Shown: in pieces, positions 7,861 to 19,200 of the stretch | Layout of the letters: each line of letters opens with the position of its first letter | Numbering within the stretch: position 1 is the first letter of the stretch | NCBI GenBank assembly: GCA_017626135.1 | Contig: JAGAJI010000031.1 | Coordinates: 1 to 35,623, forward strand | Direction of reading: 5' to 3' | Length of the DNA stretch: 35,623 bases | From: Clostridia bacterium | Lineage (GTDB): Bacteria; Bacillota; Clostridia; Christensenellales; Borkfalkiaceae | The notes under the pieces: generated by a model | The model's input: only the letters and a program-made list of their open reading frames with translations | Told to the model about the DNA's origin: nothing | The model's database searches: none | Made by a program: the position numbers and the translations under genes

Positions 7861-10800
7861 ATGAAAAAATTATTGATCGCCTTTTTACTTTCCCTTACCT
7901 GCGCTTGTACGGTTGCAGGGGCGGTATCTTGCGTGCGCCAAGACGACTCTTCGACGGATTCCTCGTCGAGCTCCCCCCTCCCCGACTCCTCAAGCCCGTC
8001 CGACGCGGAAAAGACGCTTTCCGTCGAGTTCGTGAACGGGGAAGGTTACACCTTCGTGCCCGAGGCAGAAGAAGGTACCCTCTTTGCGCCCGGGGAAACC
8101 GTGCGTTTCCGCTTGAAGGTGGGCGCCTTCTACACCGGCAACGCCGTCGTGTACTGCAACGAGACCGCTATCCCCGCCTTGGATAACGACAGAAATTACG
8201 AAGTTACGATCGAAGAGAACTCCACCTTCACCGCCATCAATATCAAGAAGGACGTTTCCGCCATGAGCGGCACGGGCTCGTTGGACGACGCGTTTGTCGT
8301 CACCCGTCCCATCGACCTTTTATACATCGCGGAGCAGGTGAACGCAGGCAACAGCACCTACGTCACCGGTTCTTACGTGCTTGCCAACGATATCGACTGC
8401 GGCGGCGAGGAGCTGGAAATCATCGGTGACTTGTCCACGGAACATTCCTATTTCGCAGGGTGTTTCGCCACGACGGTGGACTCCGAATCGGGGGAATTTG
8501 AAAGACACACCATCTCCAACTTCGTCATCAACTCGGACGACACCAACTACGTCGGTCTGTTCGGCGCGGTCTACGTCGATCTCTCCGTCACGAGCAGCGG
8601 TCTGTTCTACGGCATCAACTTGGATAACTTCATTGTCAACGCCCGACTTTCCGCCAACGCGCAGGTGGACAACCGCTCCATCTCCGCAGGCAGTCTCATC
8701 GGCTTTGGCATCGGCGCCAAAGTATGGCTGTGCGACGCCACGAACGGCAGAGTCAACGTCTACGGCGATACCAACTATTTCAGCTACGCAGGCGGGCTGA
8801 TCGGGTATCAGCAGGGGCTCTATTCCGAATCCATGGGCGCATCCTTCCCTTCGGAAGTCGTCTACTCCGCAGTAGACGTGGACGTACGTATATTGAGCGG
8901 TATGGGGCTTTGCGCAGGCGGCGTTGCGGGCTACGTTGCCTCGAACTCCGCCACGGACGCGGCGGCGTATATCCATAACTCCTACGCGACGGGCACGGTG
9001 AGCGGCGCGCTCCGCTCGGGCGGGCTCGTCGGCGGACTGGGCTCCTACGCCTCGATCAGCAACTGCTACGCGACGGGGAACGTCTCCGCAAAATCGACCA
9101 AATCCCCCGACGATCCACTCATAACGGACACGAAATTCTGCTATGCGTACGCAGGCGGTCTCGTCGGCTATGCGGAGAACGAGAGCATCGTCAACGACTC
9201 CTTCGCGACAGGCTCCCTTTCCGCTTCCGCCGTGAACGCGACGGGCTACACCTATACGGACGCCTTCGTCGCAGGCGGCGATAAAGCAGGCACGGCGACT
9301 GCCGCCGCAAGCAAGTACGTCGTCCAAAACTGTCTTACGAAGGACGAGCTCGACCTTGCCGACACCTCTTTCTTCACGAATACGTTGGGCTGGGGCAAAT
9401 ACGACTGGAACTTCAAAAAGAACGAGTACCCCACCGTTTGTCTCGACGCGACGACCACGACCGTCACGGCAACCCTGACCGTGTACTACGTTTCCACGGA
9501 CGGCACGAAAATCACCATCGCGGACGGGGACGCAACCACGAGCGACGACCGTTTCTCCGTCAAATTCTTCGACACGAGCATCGAATCGCTCAGCGCTTAC
9601 AATCCCTTGGGCAGCTTCTTCGGCGGCGGCTTGTCGACGTATATGCGGGCGGACAACGGCTACCTTTCCTTCGGCTACTTCTTCGACGAAACTTGCACGA
9701 AGAAGGTCCCCTACGCCTACGTACCCCAAAAGGACGTCACCTTGTATATCGGCTTTGCCGACCCTACTCCCCTTTTGAACAAGACCTTCTATCTTACGAA
9801 CGGCGACTCGTCGAGCGCGCGCACCCTCACCTTTGACGAAGAGGGCATCGCGACCTATTCGGACGGCAGGACTTCTCAAAAAGCGTACTACCTCTACGAC
9901 GGCGAGACGATCGTCATCGAACAGGCGAGACTGGCAAGATATTACGACGGCGAGATCGTGATCGATACAACCGATACGAGCTCTTTCCAAGACCCTAACT
10001 TCGATATGTATCGCTATTTGTACTACGATTTCGCAGGCACTTTGAAAGGGGACGTATTGACGCTCTACGACGGCACGTACTTCACGCAGGAAGCTCCCCT
10101 CACCTATTCGACCTCCCACGTGAACGAGCCCAACCCCCTCGACGCGTTCGCAGGTTCGTGGACGAAATCCGCCAACGTCAATAAGGTATACGTCTTCGAC
10201 GGCAAGGGCAACTGGGAGTTTGCGCACAAGGCGTACGAACGGAACGGCTATACCGTCACCGAATCCCTCGTATCGCAGGCAAACGGTACGTACACGATTG
10301 AAAACGGAAAACTTTACTTCACCCACGGCGAAGTGGAATACGTAGCAACTTTGGAAGACGATTGTCTGTTGGTGAAAGGCGGCGGTAAAACGCAACGCTA
10401 CTATGCGGAAGGTAGCTTCACGGGCACGTGGAACGGCAGCAATTTCAGCCTCGCGCTCGAAGGCATCGGCGGCGACGGGCTGGGCAACGCAATCCTCACC
10501 GACGCGGACGGCTACGTATACGAGCTCGTCTATGAAATGAGCGAAACGGACGGCTACGTCGCGCTCTACTACCCCCACGACGTCTACGGCAAGGACGCGC
10601 TGTACGGATATTTCAACTACGAACTTGCAAGCAACACCCTCAAAATCGTTCTTCCCGACGACTTGACGGGCAACGTCAAAGAGGAATCCCTTTTCCTCCT
10701 CGACAACTACAACGGCGAATGGATTTGCGATGCGGATAAATTCCTGCACGTGGAATTCCGCTTTGACGGCAACGGGCTGTACGCCTTCCTCTACGGGCAG

Positions 10801-12069
10801 GCAGGCACGCAGGGGAAACTCATGCTGATCGACAACGGTGTGGAAACGGAACTCGATTACACCCTCGATTCCACCTTGCAGGGCAAATTCACCTACGACG
10901 GCGTGCAGTACGTAATGACCTACGACGAAGACGCAAACGCCGTCGTGCTCTCGGCAAATCAAGAAACGGCAGAACTTGAAAGAAAGGACGCGCTCGCAAA
11001 TATCGACTTCGTCGACCTCCGCGGCAATCATTACGCCTTCGACGGCAGAAGCAACCTCAAAACGAACGGAATCCTGACCACGGGCGATAAGACGTATACC
11101 TACCTGTACGACGCAAACGGAGACGGTTGGCTCGTGAAGGACGGCGAAACGGAAGTCGGCACCATGACGCGCACCGACAACTGCTACACCCTCACGTTGA
11201 ACGGCGTGGCGACCAAGCTCTATATCGCCAACGAATTCATGGGGAACTGGGCAGTCGGCGGTCGGTTCGGGCTCTTTGAGATCGGTCCTACCGACCTTGA
11301 CAACGTCATTCAGGCAACCTTCCTCGGCCACCCCGTAGAAGTGACGCAAATGGACGTAAACTTGCTCACCTTCGACTACAAGGAAGGTAGAATGCCCTTC
11401 ACCTACTACGTCTATATCATCCACGACGCGAAGCTCGGCTACGACGTACTCGTGCTTTCCCAGTACACCAGCTTGGTCGGCGGTAGCTATTCCATCTGTA
11501 CCAAAGCCAACGAACTGTACGGCTCGTGGGTGAGCGCGGACGGGTTCACGTTGCGCTTTGACGGCTTGACGAATGGTGCCTATGCCAACGGTACGGCGGC
11601 TCTTTCCTGGAAGAACAGCACCAACTCTACGCCCTATTATTACACGATGAGCGAGAAAGGCATTATGCTTTGGTCGCAGGAGACTCTCGGCGGTTCGTAC
11701 GTCTACTACAAGCTCGAACTCTTGGAAACGGCTGACCCGACGGACAAAAATATCTTCGTGCAAAGGGACGAAGAGGGCAACGTGATCAAGGCGCTCCGCC
11801 GCACGAAGGTGGACTCCCTGTACATGACGGAGGCGAAGGATCTAAACGACGAGAACGTCGTGTACTTCTTCGACGGCGAGGGTAGATTGCTCGTAGGCGA
11901 CGAAGTGGCGTATACCTATGAAATTCGGAGTTTCAACACCGACAACACGGTATACCTCACCTTGACGAAGAACGGCGTAAAGTACTTCGCGGTACTCGAT
12001 TACGGAAAGTCCGAGAACGTGACTTTGAAGATTACGTTGGAAGAAGAAACACCTGAAAACAAGGAATAA
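7861..12069 (+). CDS. Very large surface lipoprotein with GLUG repeats and FxGxW beta modules
   Basis: A 1402-aa lipoprotein: lipobox AVSC (Cys24), a Ser/Pro/Asp linker to about residue 55, a beta region, then GLUG-type repeats at about 275-470 (AGGLIGYQQG, GGLVGGLGSYASISNCYATG, GGLVGYAENESIVND). GLUG repeats occur in bacterial surface and adhesin proteins. The C-terminal 650 residues hold about five modules of 90-140 residues, each opening with a Gly-x-Trp motif (AGSWTK, TGTWNG, NGEWIC, MGNWAV, YGSWVS) followed by beta strands, a lipocalin-like pattern. No catalytic site is recognised. GGAG precedes the ATG by five bases. It is monocistronic between its own promoter and a strong terminator. 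Adhesion or ligand binding is inferred from the repeats. Confidence 0.75.
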   Translation: MKKLLIAFLLSLTCACTVAGAVSCVRQDDSSTDSSSSSPLPDSSSPSDAEKTLSVEFVNGEGYTFVPEAEEGTLFAPGETVRFRLKVGAFYTGNAVVYCNETAIPALDNDRNYEVTIEENSTFTAINIKKDVSAMSGTGSLDDAFVVTRPIDLLYIAEQVNAGNSTYVTGSYVLANDIDCGGEELEIIGDLSTEHSYFAGCFATTVDSESGEFERHTISNFVINSDDTNYVGLFGAVYVDLSVTSSGLFYGINLDNFIVNARLSANAQVDNRSISAGSLIGFGIGAKVWLCDATNGRVNVYGDTNYFSYAGGLIGYQQGLYSESMGASFPSEVVYSAVDVDVRILSGMGLCAGGVAGYVASNSATDAAAYIHNSYATGTVSGALRSGGLVGGLGSYASISNCYATGNVSAKSTKSPDDPLITDTKFCYAYAGGLVGYAENESIVNDSFATGSLSASAVNATGYTYTDAFVAGGDKAGTATAAASKYVVQNCLTKDELDLADTSFFTNTLGWGKYDWNFKKNEYPTVCLDATTTTVTATLTVYYVSTDGTKITIADGDATTSDDRFSVKFFDTSIESLSAYNPLGSFFGGGLSTYMRADNGYLSFGYFFDETCTKKVPYAYVPQKDVTLYIGFADPTPLLNKTFYLTNGDSSSARTLTFDEEGIATYSDGRTSQKAYYLYDGETIVIEQARLARYYDGEIVIDTTDTSSFQDPNFDMYRYLYYDFAGTLKGDVLTLYDGTYFTQEAPLTYSTSHVNEPNPLDAFAGSWTKSANVNKVYVFDGKGNWEFAHKAYERNGYTVTESLVSQANGTYTIENGKLYFTHGEVEYVATLEDDCLLVKGGGKTQRYYAEGSFTGTWNGSNFSLALEGIGGDGLGNAILTDADGYVYELVYEMSETDGYVALYYPHDVYGKDALYGYFNYELASNTLKIVLPDDLTGNVKEESLFLLDNYNGEWICDADKFLHVEFRFDGNGLYAFLYGQAGTQGKLMLIDNGVETELDYTLDSTLQGKFTYDGVQYVMTYDEDANAVVLSANQETAELERKDALANIDFVDLRGNHYAFDGRSNLKTNGILTTGDKTYTYLYDANGDGWLVKDGETEVGTMTRTDNCYTLTLNGVATKLYIANEFMGNWAVGGRFGLFEIGPTDLDNVIQATFLGHPVEVTQMDVNLLTFDYKEGRMPFTYYVYIIHDAKLGYDVLVLSQYTSLVGGSYSICTKANELYGSWVSADGFTLRFDGLTNGAYANGTAALSWKNSTNSTPYYYTMSEKGIMLWSQETLGGSYVYYKLELLETADPTDKNIFVQRDEEGNVIKALRRTKVDSLYMTEAKDLNDENVVYFFDGEGRLLVGDEVAYTYEIRSFNTDNTVYLTLTKNGVKYFAVLDYGKSENVTLKITLEEETPENKE

Positions 12070-12089
12070 ATGCTATCCAGCATAAGAAC

Positions 12090-12126
12090 CCCCCGATTTC
12101 ACAAGATTTGTGAAATCGGGGGTTTT
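12090..12126 (+). terminator. Intrinsic terminator of the GLUG lipoprotein gene
   Basis: A 15-bp GC-rich stem (12090-12104 with 12108-12122), 3-nt loop, then TTTT. It begins 20 bases after the stop at 12069. The opposite strand lacks a clear T run, so it acts mainly on the plus strand. Confidence 0.88.
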
Positions 12127-12151
12127 ATTTCGTCCTATGCATCGGGTACGC

Positions 12152-12736
12152 TTACGTTTCCCCTTCCTTTCCTTGTTTACAGAAAATCGTTTTTTCGTCG
12201 GGGAAATAGGCGGTACGGGTGAGGTGCATCAGCAATTCTTCCAAAGAGGCTGCGAAGGCGATTGCGACGACGATCCAACTATACGCCCCTTCCCACGAAA
12301 GTACGATCGCATAGGGCAACAGGAAAATCGCGGCGCCCGTCAGTTTATTCAACCACGTATGCAAGGACGCAAAGCGGTGATATTTGATCGCCGCCGTCGC
12401 ATACGCCGCCACCCTGATCACCAAAACGGCGGCGACGAAGTACCAAATCACCGTCGACAAACTCTGCCATAACACAGGAAAAAAGACGACGAGCATGACC
12501 GCATAGAACAGCAGATCCGCAACGCTGTCCAACGCGGCTCCGAATTTCCCCGCCGTTCCCGTTTTTCGGGCAATCCAACCGTCCAAAACGTCCGTCACGC
12601 TCGTCAGCGTATAGACGATCATAAACGCCGCCGACGTGCGGTCTATCAAGATCAGCGCGATCAAACCGAGAATGCGCAGGGTGGTAATGCCGTTCGCTAC
12701 GGTCAGAATTTTTGTCTTTTCCGTTTCTTTTGTCAT
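12152..12736 (-). CDS. CDP-alcohol phosphatidyltransferase family protein (PgsA-like)
   Basis: A 194-aa integral membrane enzyme with the complete CDP-alcohol phosphotransferase signature D-x2-DG-x2-AR-x8-G-x3-D-x3-D (Asp49, Asp52, Gly53, Ala56, Arg57, Gly66, Asp70, Asp74) and about five TM helices. The family transfers a phosphatidyl group from CDP-diacylglycerol to an alcohol; glycerol 3-phosphate (PgsA) is the most likely acceptor, but the motif alone does not fix it. The start is uncertain: ATG at 12736 gives the normal family length, while in-frame ATG at 12772 and TTG at 12790 have poor ribosome sites. A small AAATCCT/AGGATTT hairpin (12789-12808) lies upstream. Confidence 0.88.
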   Translation of the reverse strand: MTKETEKTKILTVANGITTLRILGLIALILIDRTSAAFMIVYTLTSVTDVLDGWIARKTGTAGKFGAALDSVADLLFYAVMLVVFFPVLWQSLSTVIWYFVAAVLVIRVAAYATAAIKYHRFASLHTWLNKLTGAAIFLLPYAIVLSWEGAYSWIVVAIAFAASLEELLMHLTRTAYFPDEKTIFCKQGKEGET

Positions 12737-12812
12737 GCTTTCGCCTACTTCTCCCCCGTTGCCGTTCGCCATCGGGAAATAAGTTTTCAAATCCTCGGCT
12801 AAGGATTTTTAG

Positions 12813-12877
12813 CAAAAAAAACCCAAGCTTGCCCCGATTTTCAGGACAAACCTGCGGTTTTTTGCTTGATTTTGGGT
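12813..12877 (-). terminator. Probable terminator after the zinc-ribbon gene
   Basis: On the minus strand AACCCAA, directly after the stop codon, pairs with TTGGGTT followed by a run of about eight T (12813-12820). The interior is long and imperfect, so this is only moderately supported. Confidence 0.45.
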
Positions 12878-13168
12878 TTACTTGCGGCTACCTTTGTTTA
12901 CGTTTACGTATGCTTCGGATACGACCGTACGGGAAATGTCTTTTACCAACTTCTCCCCAAGGCGTACGCGGAACAGGTTGTTGCATACGGGGCACATATA
13001 TACCATGTTGCCTGCTTTTACGTTCAACGCCGCACCGCAACGGTAGCAATTCACGACGTATTTTTTCACCTCTTCCGCTACCGGTTTCGCTTCCGCGCCC
13101 GTCTGCACCACTTCTACCTGCTTTTCAGGCGCTTGGTTGCTTGCTACTTGATTGTTCGTCTTATTCAT
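12878..13168 (-). CDS. Small zinc-ribbon protein
   Basis: A 96-aa protein with a Gln/Asn/Glu-rich, probably disordered N-terminus (1-35) and a two-knuckle zinc ribbon CYRC...CPVC (Cys41, Cys44, Cys59, Cys62), followed by a basic segment and Lys/Arg-rich end. Cytoplasmic; such ribbons bind nucleic acid or protein, but no family can be named. I start it at 13168, where TAGGGA precedes the ATG by about six bases. It lies 85 nt downstream of the giant protease gene on the same strand, without a clear promoter or terminator between, so it may be expressed by readthrough. Confidence 0.7.
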   Translation of the reverse strand: MNKTNNQVASNQAPEKQVEVVQTGAEAKPVAEEVKKYVVNCYRCGAALNVKAGNMVYMCPVCNNLFRVRLGEKLVKDISRTVVSEAYVNVNKGSRK

Positions 13169-13253
13169 AATCAATCCCTACCTTTTATTTTTTACCTTCT
13201 TATTACGAACCGATTCGGGTGGGCGCAGACAAACCGCGCCTGCCCCTTTTCGA

Positions 13254-16200
13254 TTATTCGTCCTTTTTGCTCTTCACGCAAACCGCGCCTGCCGCCAACA
13301 GCGTCAACAACGCCGTCGCGCCGCCGATCGCGCTCTTACAGCTACGCTCTTCCGAGCTCGTCGAGCTATTCCCTTCCTCCGAGGAAGAATCCTCATCGGG
13401 CGTACTGCTGTCCCCCGTACCGTCCCCGCTATTCGTTTCTTCCACGTCGATACGAATACTCAGCGTTTCGCCTTCGTATTCCACGGTCACGAGTTTATCA
13501 AGTTTGCCGAGTTTCTTCGTCGTCCACAGCACGATCTTGTCGCTATCCGCAATCATCGTCGATTCGTCGTCGTAGACGAGCTCGATCTTCAACCCCGTCA
13601 TATCGAACGTTTCGCCGACGACGTACGTCGTTCTGTGCGTGGAATCTTCCGCAACGCGGATTTCGGAAAGTTTGATTTCGATACCGAAGATCGGTTTCAC
13701 CGCGCGGAGCGCCCCTTCGATCTCCATCAGTCGTTCCGTATATTCCTCTACGAAGGTTGCCTGCGCCGCTTTCTTACTTGCGTTGTTATAGTAACGACGC
13801 GCCGTCTTGACCTCACCCGCAAACGCTTCCACCTCTTCCTTGGTCGTCGTTGCCGTCGTCCAAGCCTCGATCTCGCTTGCGTCGGGGAAGCTTTCCATCA
13901 TCGACAGGAAAATACGGGTATCGTCCTCGGGGAGCACGTCGCCGACCTTCTTCACGCCGAAGTACAGACTGTAAATATAATTGTCGTAACCCGTGCCGTT
14001 TGCGGGATAGTGCATGATCAGATCGCTCTTCTCGCGCACGTATTCGGTGAAGTTGAACAGATACGTTTCGAAGTTCGCGTAATAGTAGCCCTTGTAATAT
14101 GCTACCGAGGACGCCGCTTCGATGGCGTCGGCGATATCCTGACGGAAGATCGTTTCCAACACGGGAGCCTGAATACTCTCGAACGTGTATTCCTTCACGC
14201 CGCTATTCAAGAAGGCACCGTCGCCGATTGCGTTGATCGTGTAAGGCAATACCACCTTATTCAGCATACCTTTATTCAAACCGTTGAACGCATACGCGTT
14301 CACGCGGAGCGTACCCTCTTTCACGGCGTAGCTTCTTTCGCCGCTTTCTCCCGAACCGACGAGCGCCGCAGGATAGCATACCAACTCGTACGCGGTATCT
14401 TCCACGTTGACGTTGCGGTACAATACGCCGTCCTCGACGAAGAAGTTACCCTCTGCCGTAAACGTCGTCAAATTCCGCATTTCCGCGAAAGCGCCGCCGC
14501 CTACTTTTTCCAAACTTGCAGACAGATTGACCGTCTTAAAGCCGCTTCTGTTGAATGCATAATCTCCGATCGTCACGGCGTTCGGCAAATCGAGTGTTCT
14601 CTCGCCGTCCGACTGCGCCGCCTTTTCCATCGCAAATGCACCGATGCCGACGGTGACTGCATTTTCCAAATTCAAAGACTCGAAAGGCACGTTGTAGAAG
14701 CTTTCGTTGCCGAAAATTTCCACGTTGCCGATTCCGTTTACCGTTGTAAGCTCGTTACAGAGCTTAAACGCGAACGCTTTTACTTCTTTCACGGATTCGG
14801 GAAGGGTGATTGCCGTCAACGCCTCACAGTCGTAGAACGCGCCTTCGTCAATCACTTCGATTGCGCTACCGAGCGTCACTTCTTCCACGTTCGTCTGATA
14901 GAAAGCGTAGCTGCCGATCGACTTGGTTTCGTCACCGTAGATAACGCTCTTCAAGTTGCTCGCGCCACGGAAGGTAAATCCGCCCACTTCTTCCAAGGAA
15001 GGCAATACCACTTTCACAAGGGAAGTACAGCCTTGGAATACGCCGTCGCCCAACTTCGTCAAGTTTTCGGAAAGGGTGAGCGTATACCTGCCTTCTACCT
15101 GTACGCCGCGGAGCGCCGTGCAGTTCATGAACGCGTAGGAGCCGATCTCCGTCACGCCCTTTGCCGTGATATCGTTGATACCCGATTCTGCGAATGCGTA
15201 CGCGCCGATTTTCGTAACGCCGTCGGGCAGGACAATCGAGGAAAGATAGGTGTTGCGGAAGGCGTTTTCGGGAATTTCCGAAAGCGTTGCGCCCTTCCAC
15301 ACGATCTCGCTCAACGCCGAGTTCATAAACGCTCCCACGCCGAGCTTCGTCACGTTTGAAGTCAACGTGATCTTCTTCACGTTGCCGCCTGCCAACGCAT
15401 AAGCGCCGATTTCCGTCACGCTCTCGGGGAGCACGACTTCCGTCACGGAAGGATTCACGTGTAACAATTTGGTCTTTGCGGCGTTGTACAACACGCCGTT
15501 TTCCAACGCGTAGCGATCGACGTTCGTCTCGGCAAGCGCCAACGTCATGCTCTTAAAGGGAATACCGACGATACGAAGATTTTCGATATCCACGTTATTG
15601 TCGATGACGAGGGTGGTCACGGCGGTGTTGGCAAATACATCTCCGCCAAGCACTTCCAGCCCCGCAGGGATCGGGAAGGTCTTGATCGCCGAGCCTGCGA
15701 ACGCTCTGTCGCCGATGGAACGGACTTTCTCGCCGTCCGTATACGACATCGTGAAATTGCCTACGTTCTTACCGCAGTTTGCAAAGGCATTCGCGCCGAT
15801 GGCATATTCGATATCCTCACCGAGGTCGTCGAATATCACGCCCGAAAGGTTGACGCAGTCACTGAACGCACCGTTTCCGATCTTGGGCGTGGAAAGGGTG
15901 ATTTCCTCACGAAGCGCCGTACAACCGCTGAACATATAGTTCCCGATCGCCGTAAACTTACCCGTCTTGATCTCCGTCAGGTTCTCACAGTTCGCAAACA
16001 CGAAATTGCCACTCATGTGCAAGCCCGTCAAATCGACGGATGTAAGCGCCGTACCCGCAAACGCATAGTGGTGCATCGTACCGATGCTGGGCATATCCAC
16101 CACTTCGGAAAGGTTGGGACAGTTCGAGAAGGCTTCCATCGCCACCGTGATCGTCTTGACGTTGGAGAAGTCAATCTTTTTAAGATGGATACAGCCGCTG

Positions 16201-19200
16201 AACGCATTCTCGTAAATCATGGAGAGTTCCGCCCAGTCGATGAGTTCGCCGCTTGTGTCGGTCGCGCCGTCTTCGCGGTGCCGTTCGCTGACGAAGTATA
16301 CCTCTTCCAACGCCGTACAGTTCTCAAACGCACGGGCTTTGATGTCCACGACGGTGGAGGGAATGATGAGTTTGGTGATATTGTTATTGTCCTTGAACGC
16401 CTCTTCGCCGATGTACATGACGTTGAGGTCTTTGGGAATTTCCACCACGCCGCCGACGCCGTTGTACTCGATGAGGGTGAAATTGCTTACGGTAAATTCG
16501 TTCTGCACGCGGAGGGTGACGCTGCACGAATACAGGGTCTGTTCCCATTGTCCGCTCCCGTTCTTTCTCTCGATCTGCGCGAGAATGATCGCCGTACCCT
16601 TTTTAAGGGTCGCTACGTTGCCGTTCTGATCCACCGTCGCCACTCTTTCGTTGGTGCTCGACCAGACGAGGCGCAAATTCGTCATGGGATGGTACCAAGG
16701 ATCGGTCAGGACGGGGATTTGGAAATTCTCCCCTGCATTGACTTTCACCACGCTCGAAGTGGAGAGCGCGCCCTGATTGGTCTTGATAACGCCGAAGGAC
16801 AGGGAAGGTACGCTCGCGATATCCGCTTGGCTTTCCGTGACGGTCACGTGAATGAGTTTCGGCGTGCCCGCACCCGTGCTGACGATAATCGTCGTCTCAC
16901 CGGGCGCAAGCCCTACGATCTCGCCGTTCTTCACGCCTGCAATCGCTTTCGAATCCGACGTCCAGACGAAGTTGGATGCGTCCCCGTTGCCCACGTTGGT
17001 GAGCCCGACTTTATACGTTTCATAGATGTTCAAGGTGAGTTCGCCGTCGCCGAAGGTATCCTTCGTCAACTTCTCGTCGGTGACGAAGTCAAAATCCTCT
17101 ACGTCCCCGATCTGCCCTTGGTTCGCGTCGTCGATATTGATCTGATACAGACAGGTATTGAGTGCGTAGTCGTCGAGCTGAAGATACAGCATATTGCCGT
17201 ATTTTTCGTAGATATCCGTGATTTCCAAGGACACCGTCGTCGTACCGTTGGGCTTCGCGTCGCGAATGGGCGTGGGATAATCGGTCGCCAGCATGACGGA
17301 CGTTTCCCCGTTGGAGTCCACGGTGGGATAGCAAAGCATCAACGCCTGCGCGTAGTGGTTGTCGTATACGTCCATATCGAGATAGATACGCTGTTTGACC
17401 TTATTCCCGTCTTTGTAGTTGTAGTACCGCACGCGCACGTCCTGCAAAATAGGCGCCTCGTAGTCCACCGTAAAGGAGAACTCGAAGGTGTTTTCTTCGT
17501 TGCTCGCTCTGTCGGGATAAATCTTGTTGCCCGCCCCGTCTATCGTCGCGTCGCTGTCCATGAAGAAGTCGAATTCCAAACGGTACTTGCCGTTGGCGAT
17601 CAACCCTTCCGCCTCGGGACTCAAATTGATTTCCACGTTGGCAGGGACTGCCGAGCCGCCGCCTGCGTACGCCTTGCTGACGCGCTCGCATTGATCTTCC
17701 AGAACGAGCTCTCCCGTCGCCTCGTCGTACAGTCTGTACTTGACGATACGCGCGTTGCGGAGCAAGCCTGCGTACACCGCCTTGATGGCGGTAGAGGTCA
17801 TGTAGTTTTCGTTGTTCCCCTCGCCGTAATAGATATTATAACGGGAAACGGCACACTTATCCTCGTCCACGTAGACGGGTTCGTCGTTGTCGTCCAACAG
17901 GTAGACGTAACCGCCCATGGGAATGATGTATTTTTCGTTGTAGTAGCACGTGTAAGGCAACGTCTCCCAAACGCTCGCCTTGATCTTATCCTCTTCCTTG
18001 ACGGATGCGTCCTGTTCGCAGTCCGCCACTTCGAAGGCGGTGTAGTCGAGCATGGGCGCTTGCGCCCAGTCGCCGTAGAAGGCGAGGAAGGGAATGCTCA
18101 AATCGCATTGACCGTCCGTCTTGGAACGAAGTTTCAAATACCCTTCCACGTACATACCGTTTTCAAAGCTCTTTTCGATATACGCCTTTTCGCTGTCCGC
18201 AAGGGTGATCGTCACGTGCAAGGTCTTGGTTTCCCCTGCCTCGACTTTCACTTCGCCGATCTCCGTATTGCCGTCCTTCCATACCGTCGTCCCTTTGTCG
18301 AGCAGATAGGACTGTTCGCTGACCGTGAGGTTGTCGCTGGAAAGGGTCTCCGTCATGACGAGCTGATCGGTGGAGAAGGTGAGCGCGCTCTCGCCGAAGT
18401 TGGTGACGTTGAAGCTCATTTCATACACGCCCGTCTTGTCCTTGTCGTCGAAAAGTTCGAGTTTGGGTCTGTAATCGTTTTCCGCAACGTCCGCCCAAAG
18501 GTACGCCGTCGTCTCGCTGACGACCTTTTCCATACGGGCAAGCCCTGCACCCTGCTTACGGGGGGAGTATGCGTGTCCGTCCTGATCGTACGCCGTCGTC
18601 GCCGTACTCATGACGAGCTGCATGGCACGGCGGTTGACCTCTACGGGATCGGTGATTCCGAGATCTTTCTGAATATAACTTCTGACGATGGCGATAAAGC
18701 CCGCCATGTTGGGGCACGCCATCGACGTACCGCTCTGTTCGCCGTAACCGCCGGGAACGGTGGAGGTGATTTCCCCGCCGTGCGCCGTGATTTCGGGTTT
18801 CAATCTCAAATCGTGCGTAGGTCCCCACGAAGAGAATTCACTCATGAACGGGCCCGCTTTCTGCTCGTCGGAAATTCGGATCGTACCCACGCGGTTCGTC
18901 GCGCCTGCAACCATCGCGTTCCCTGCGTTCATGTTGATGGAGACGGCGGGAATGGGGTCCTCGATTTCCCCGAGGTTCATACGAATGGTACCGGCTACGT
19001 TGTTGTAGATGATGACGCCGATTGCGCCCATTTGCATGGCGATTTCCACTTTTTCCTGGAAGGTACTGTCCCCACGCTTGATGAGGGCGATCCTGCCCTT
19101 GACCTTGCTCTTGATCGTGGAAGTATAGTCCGCCGACAGACCGACGCCGGGCACCACGACGTATTCGAATTCTCCGTTATGCTCGGGATATTTTTCCGTC

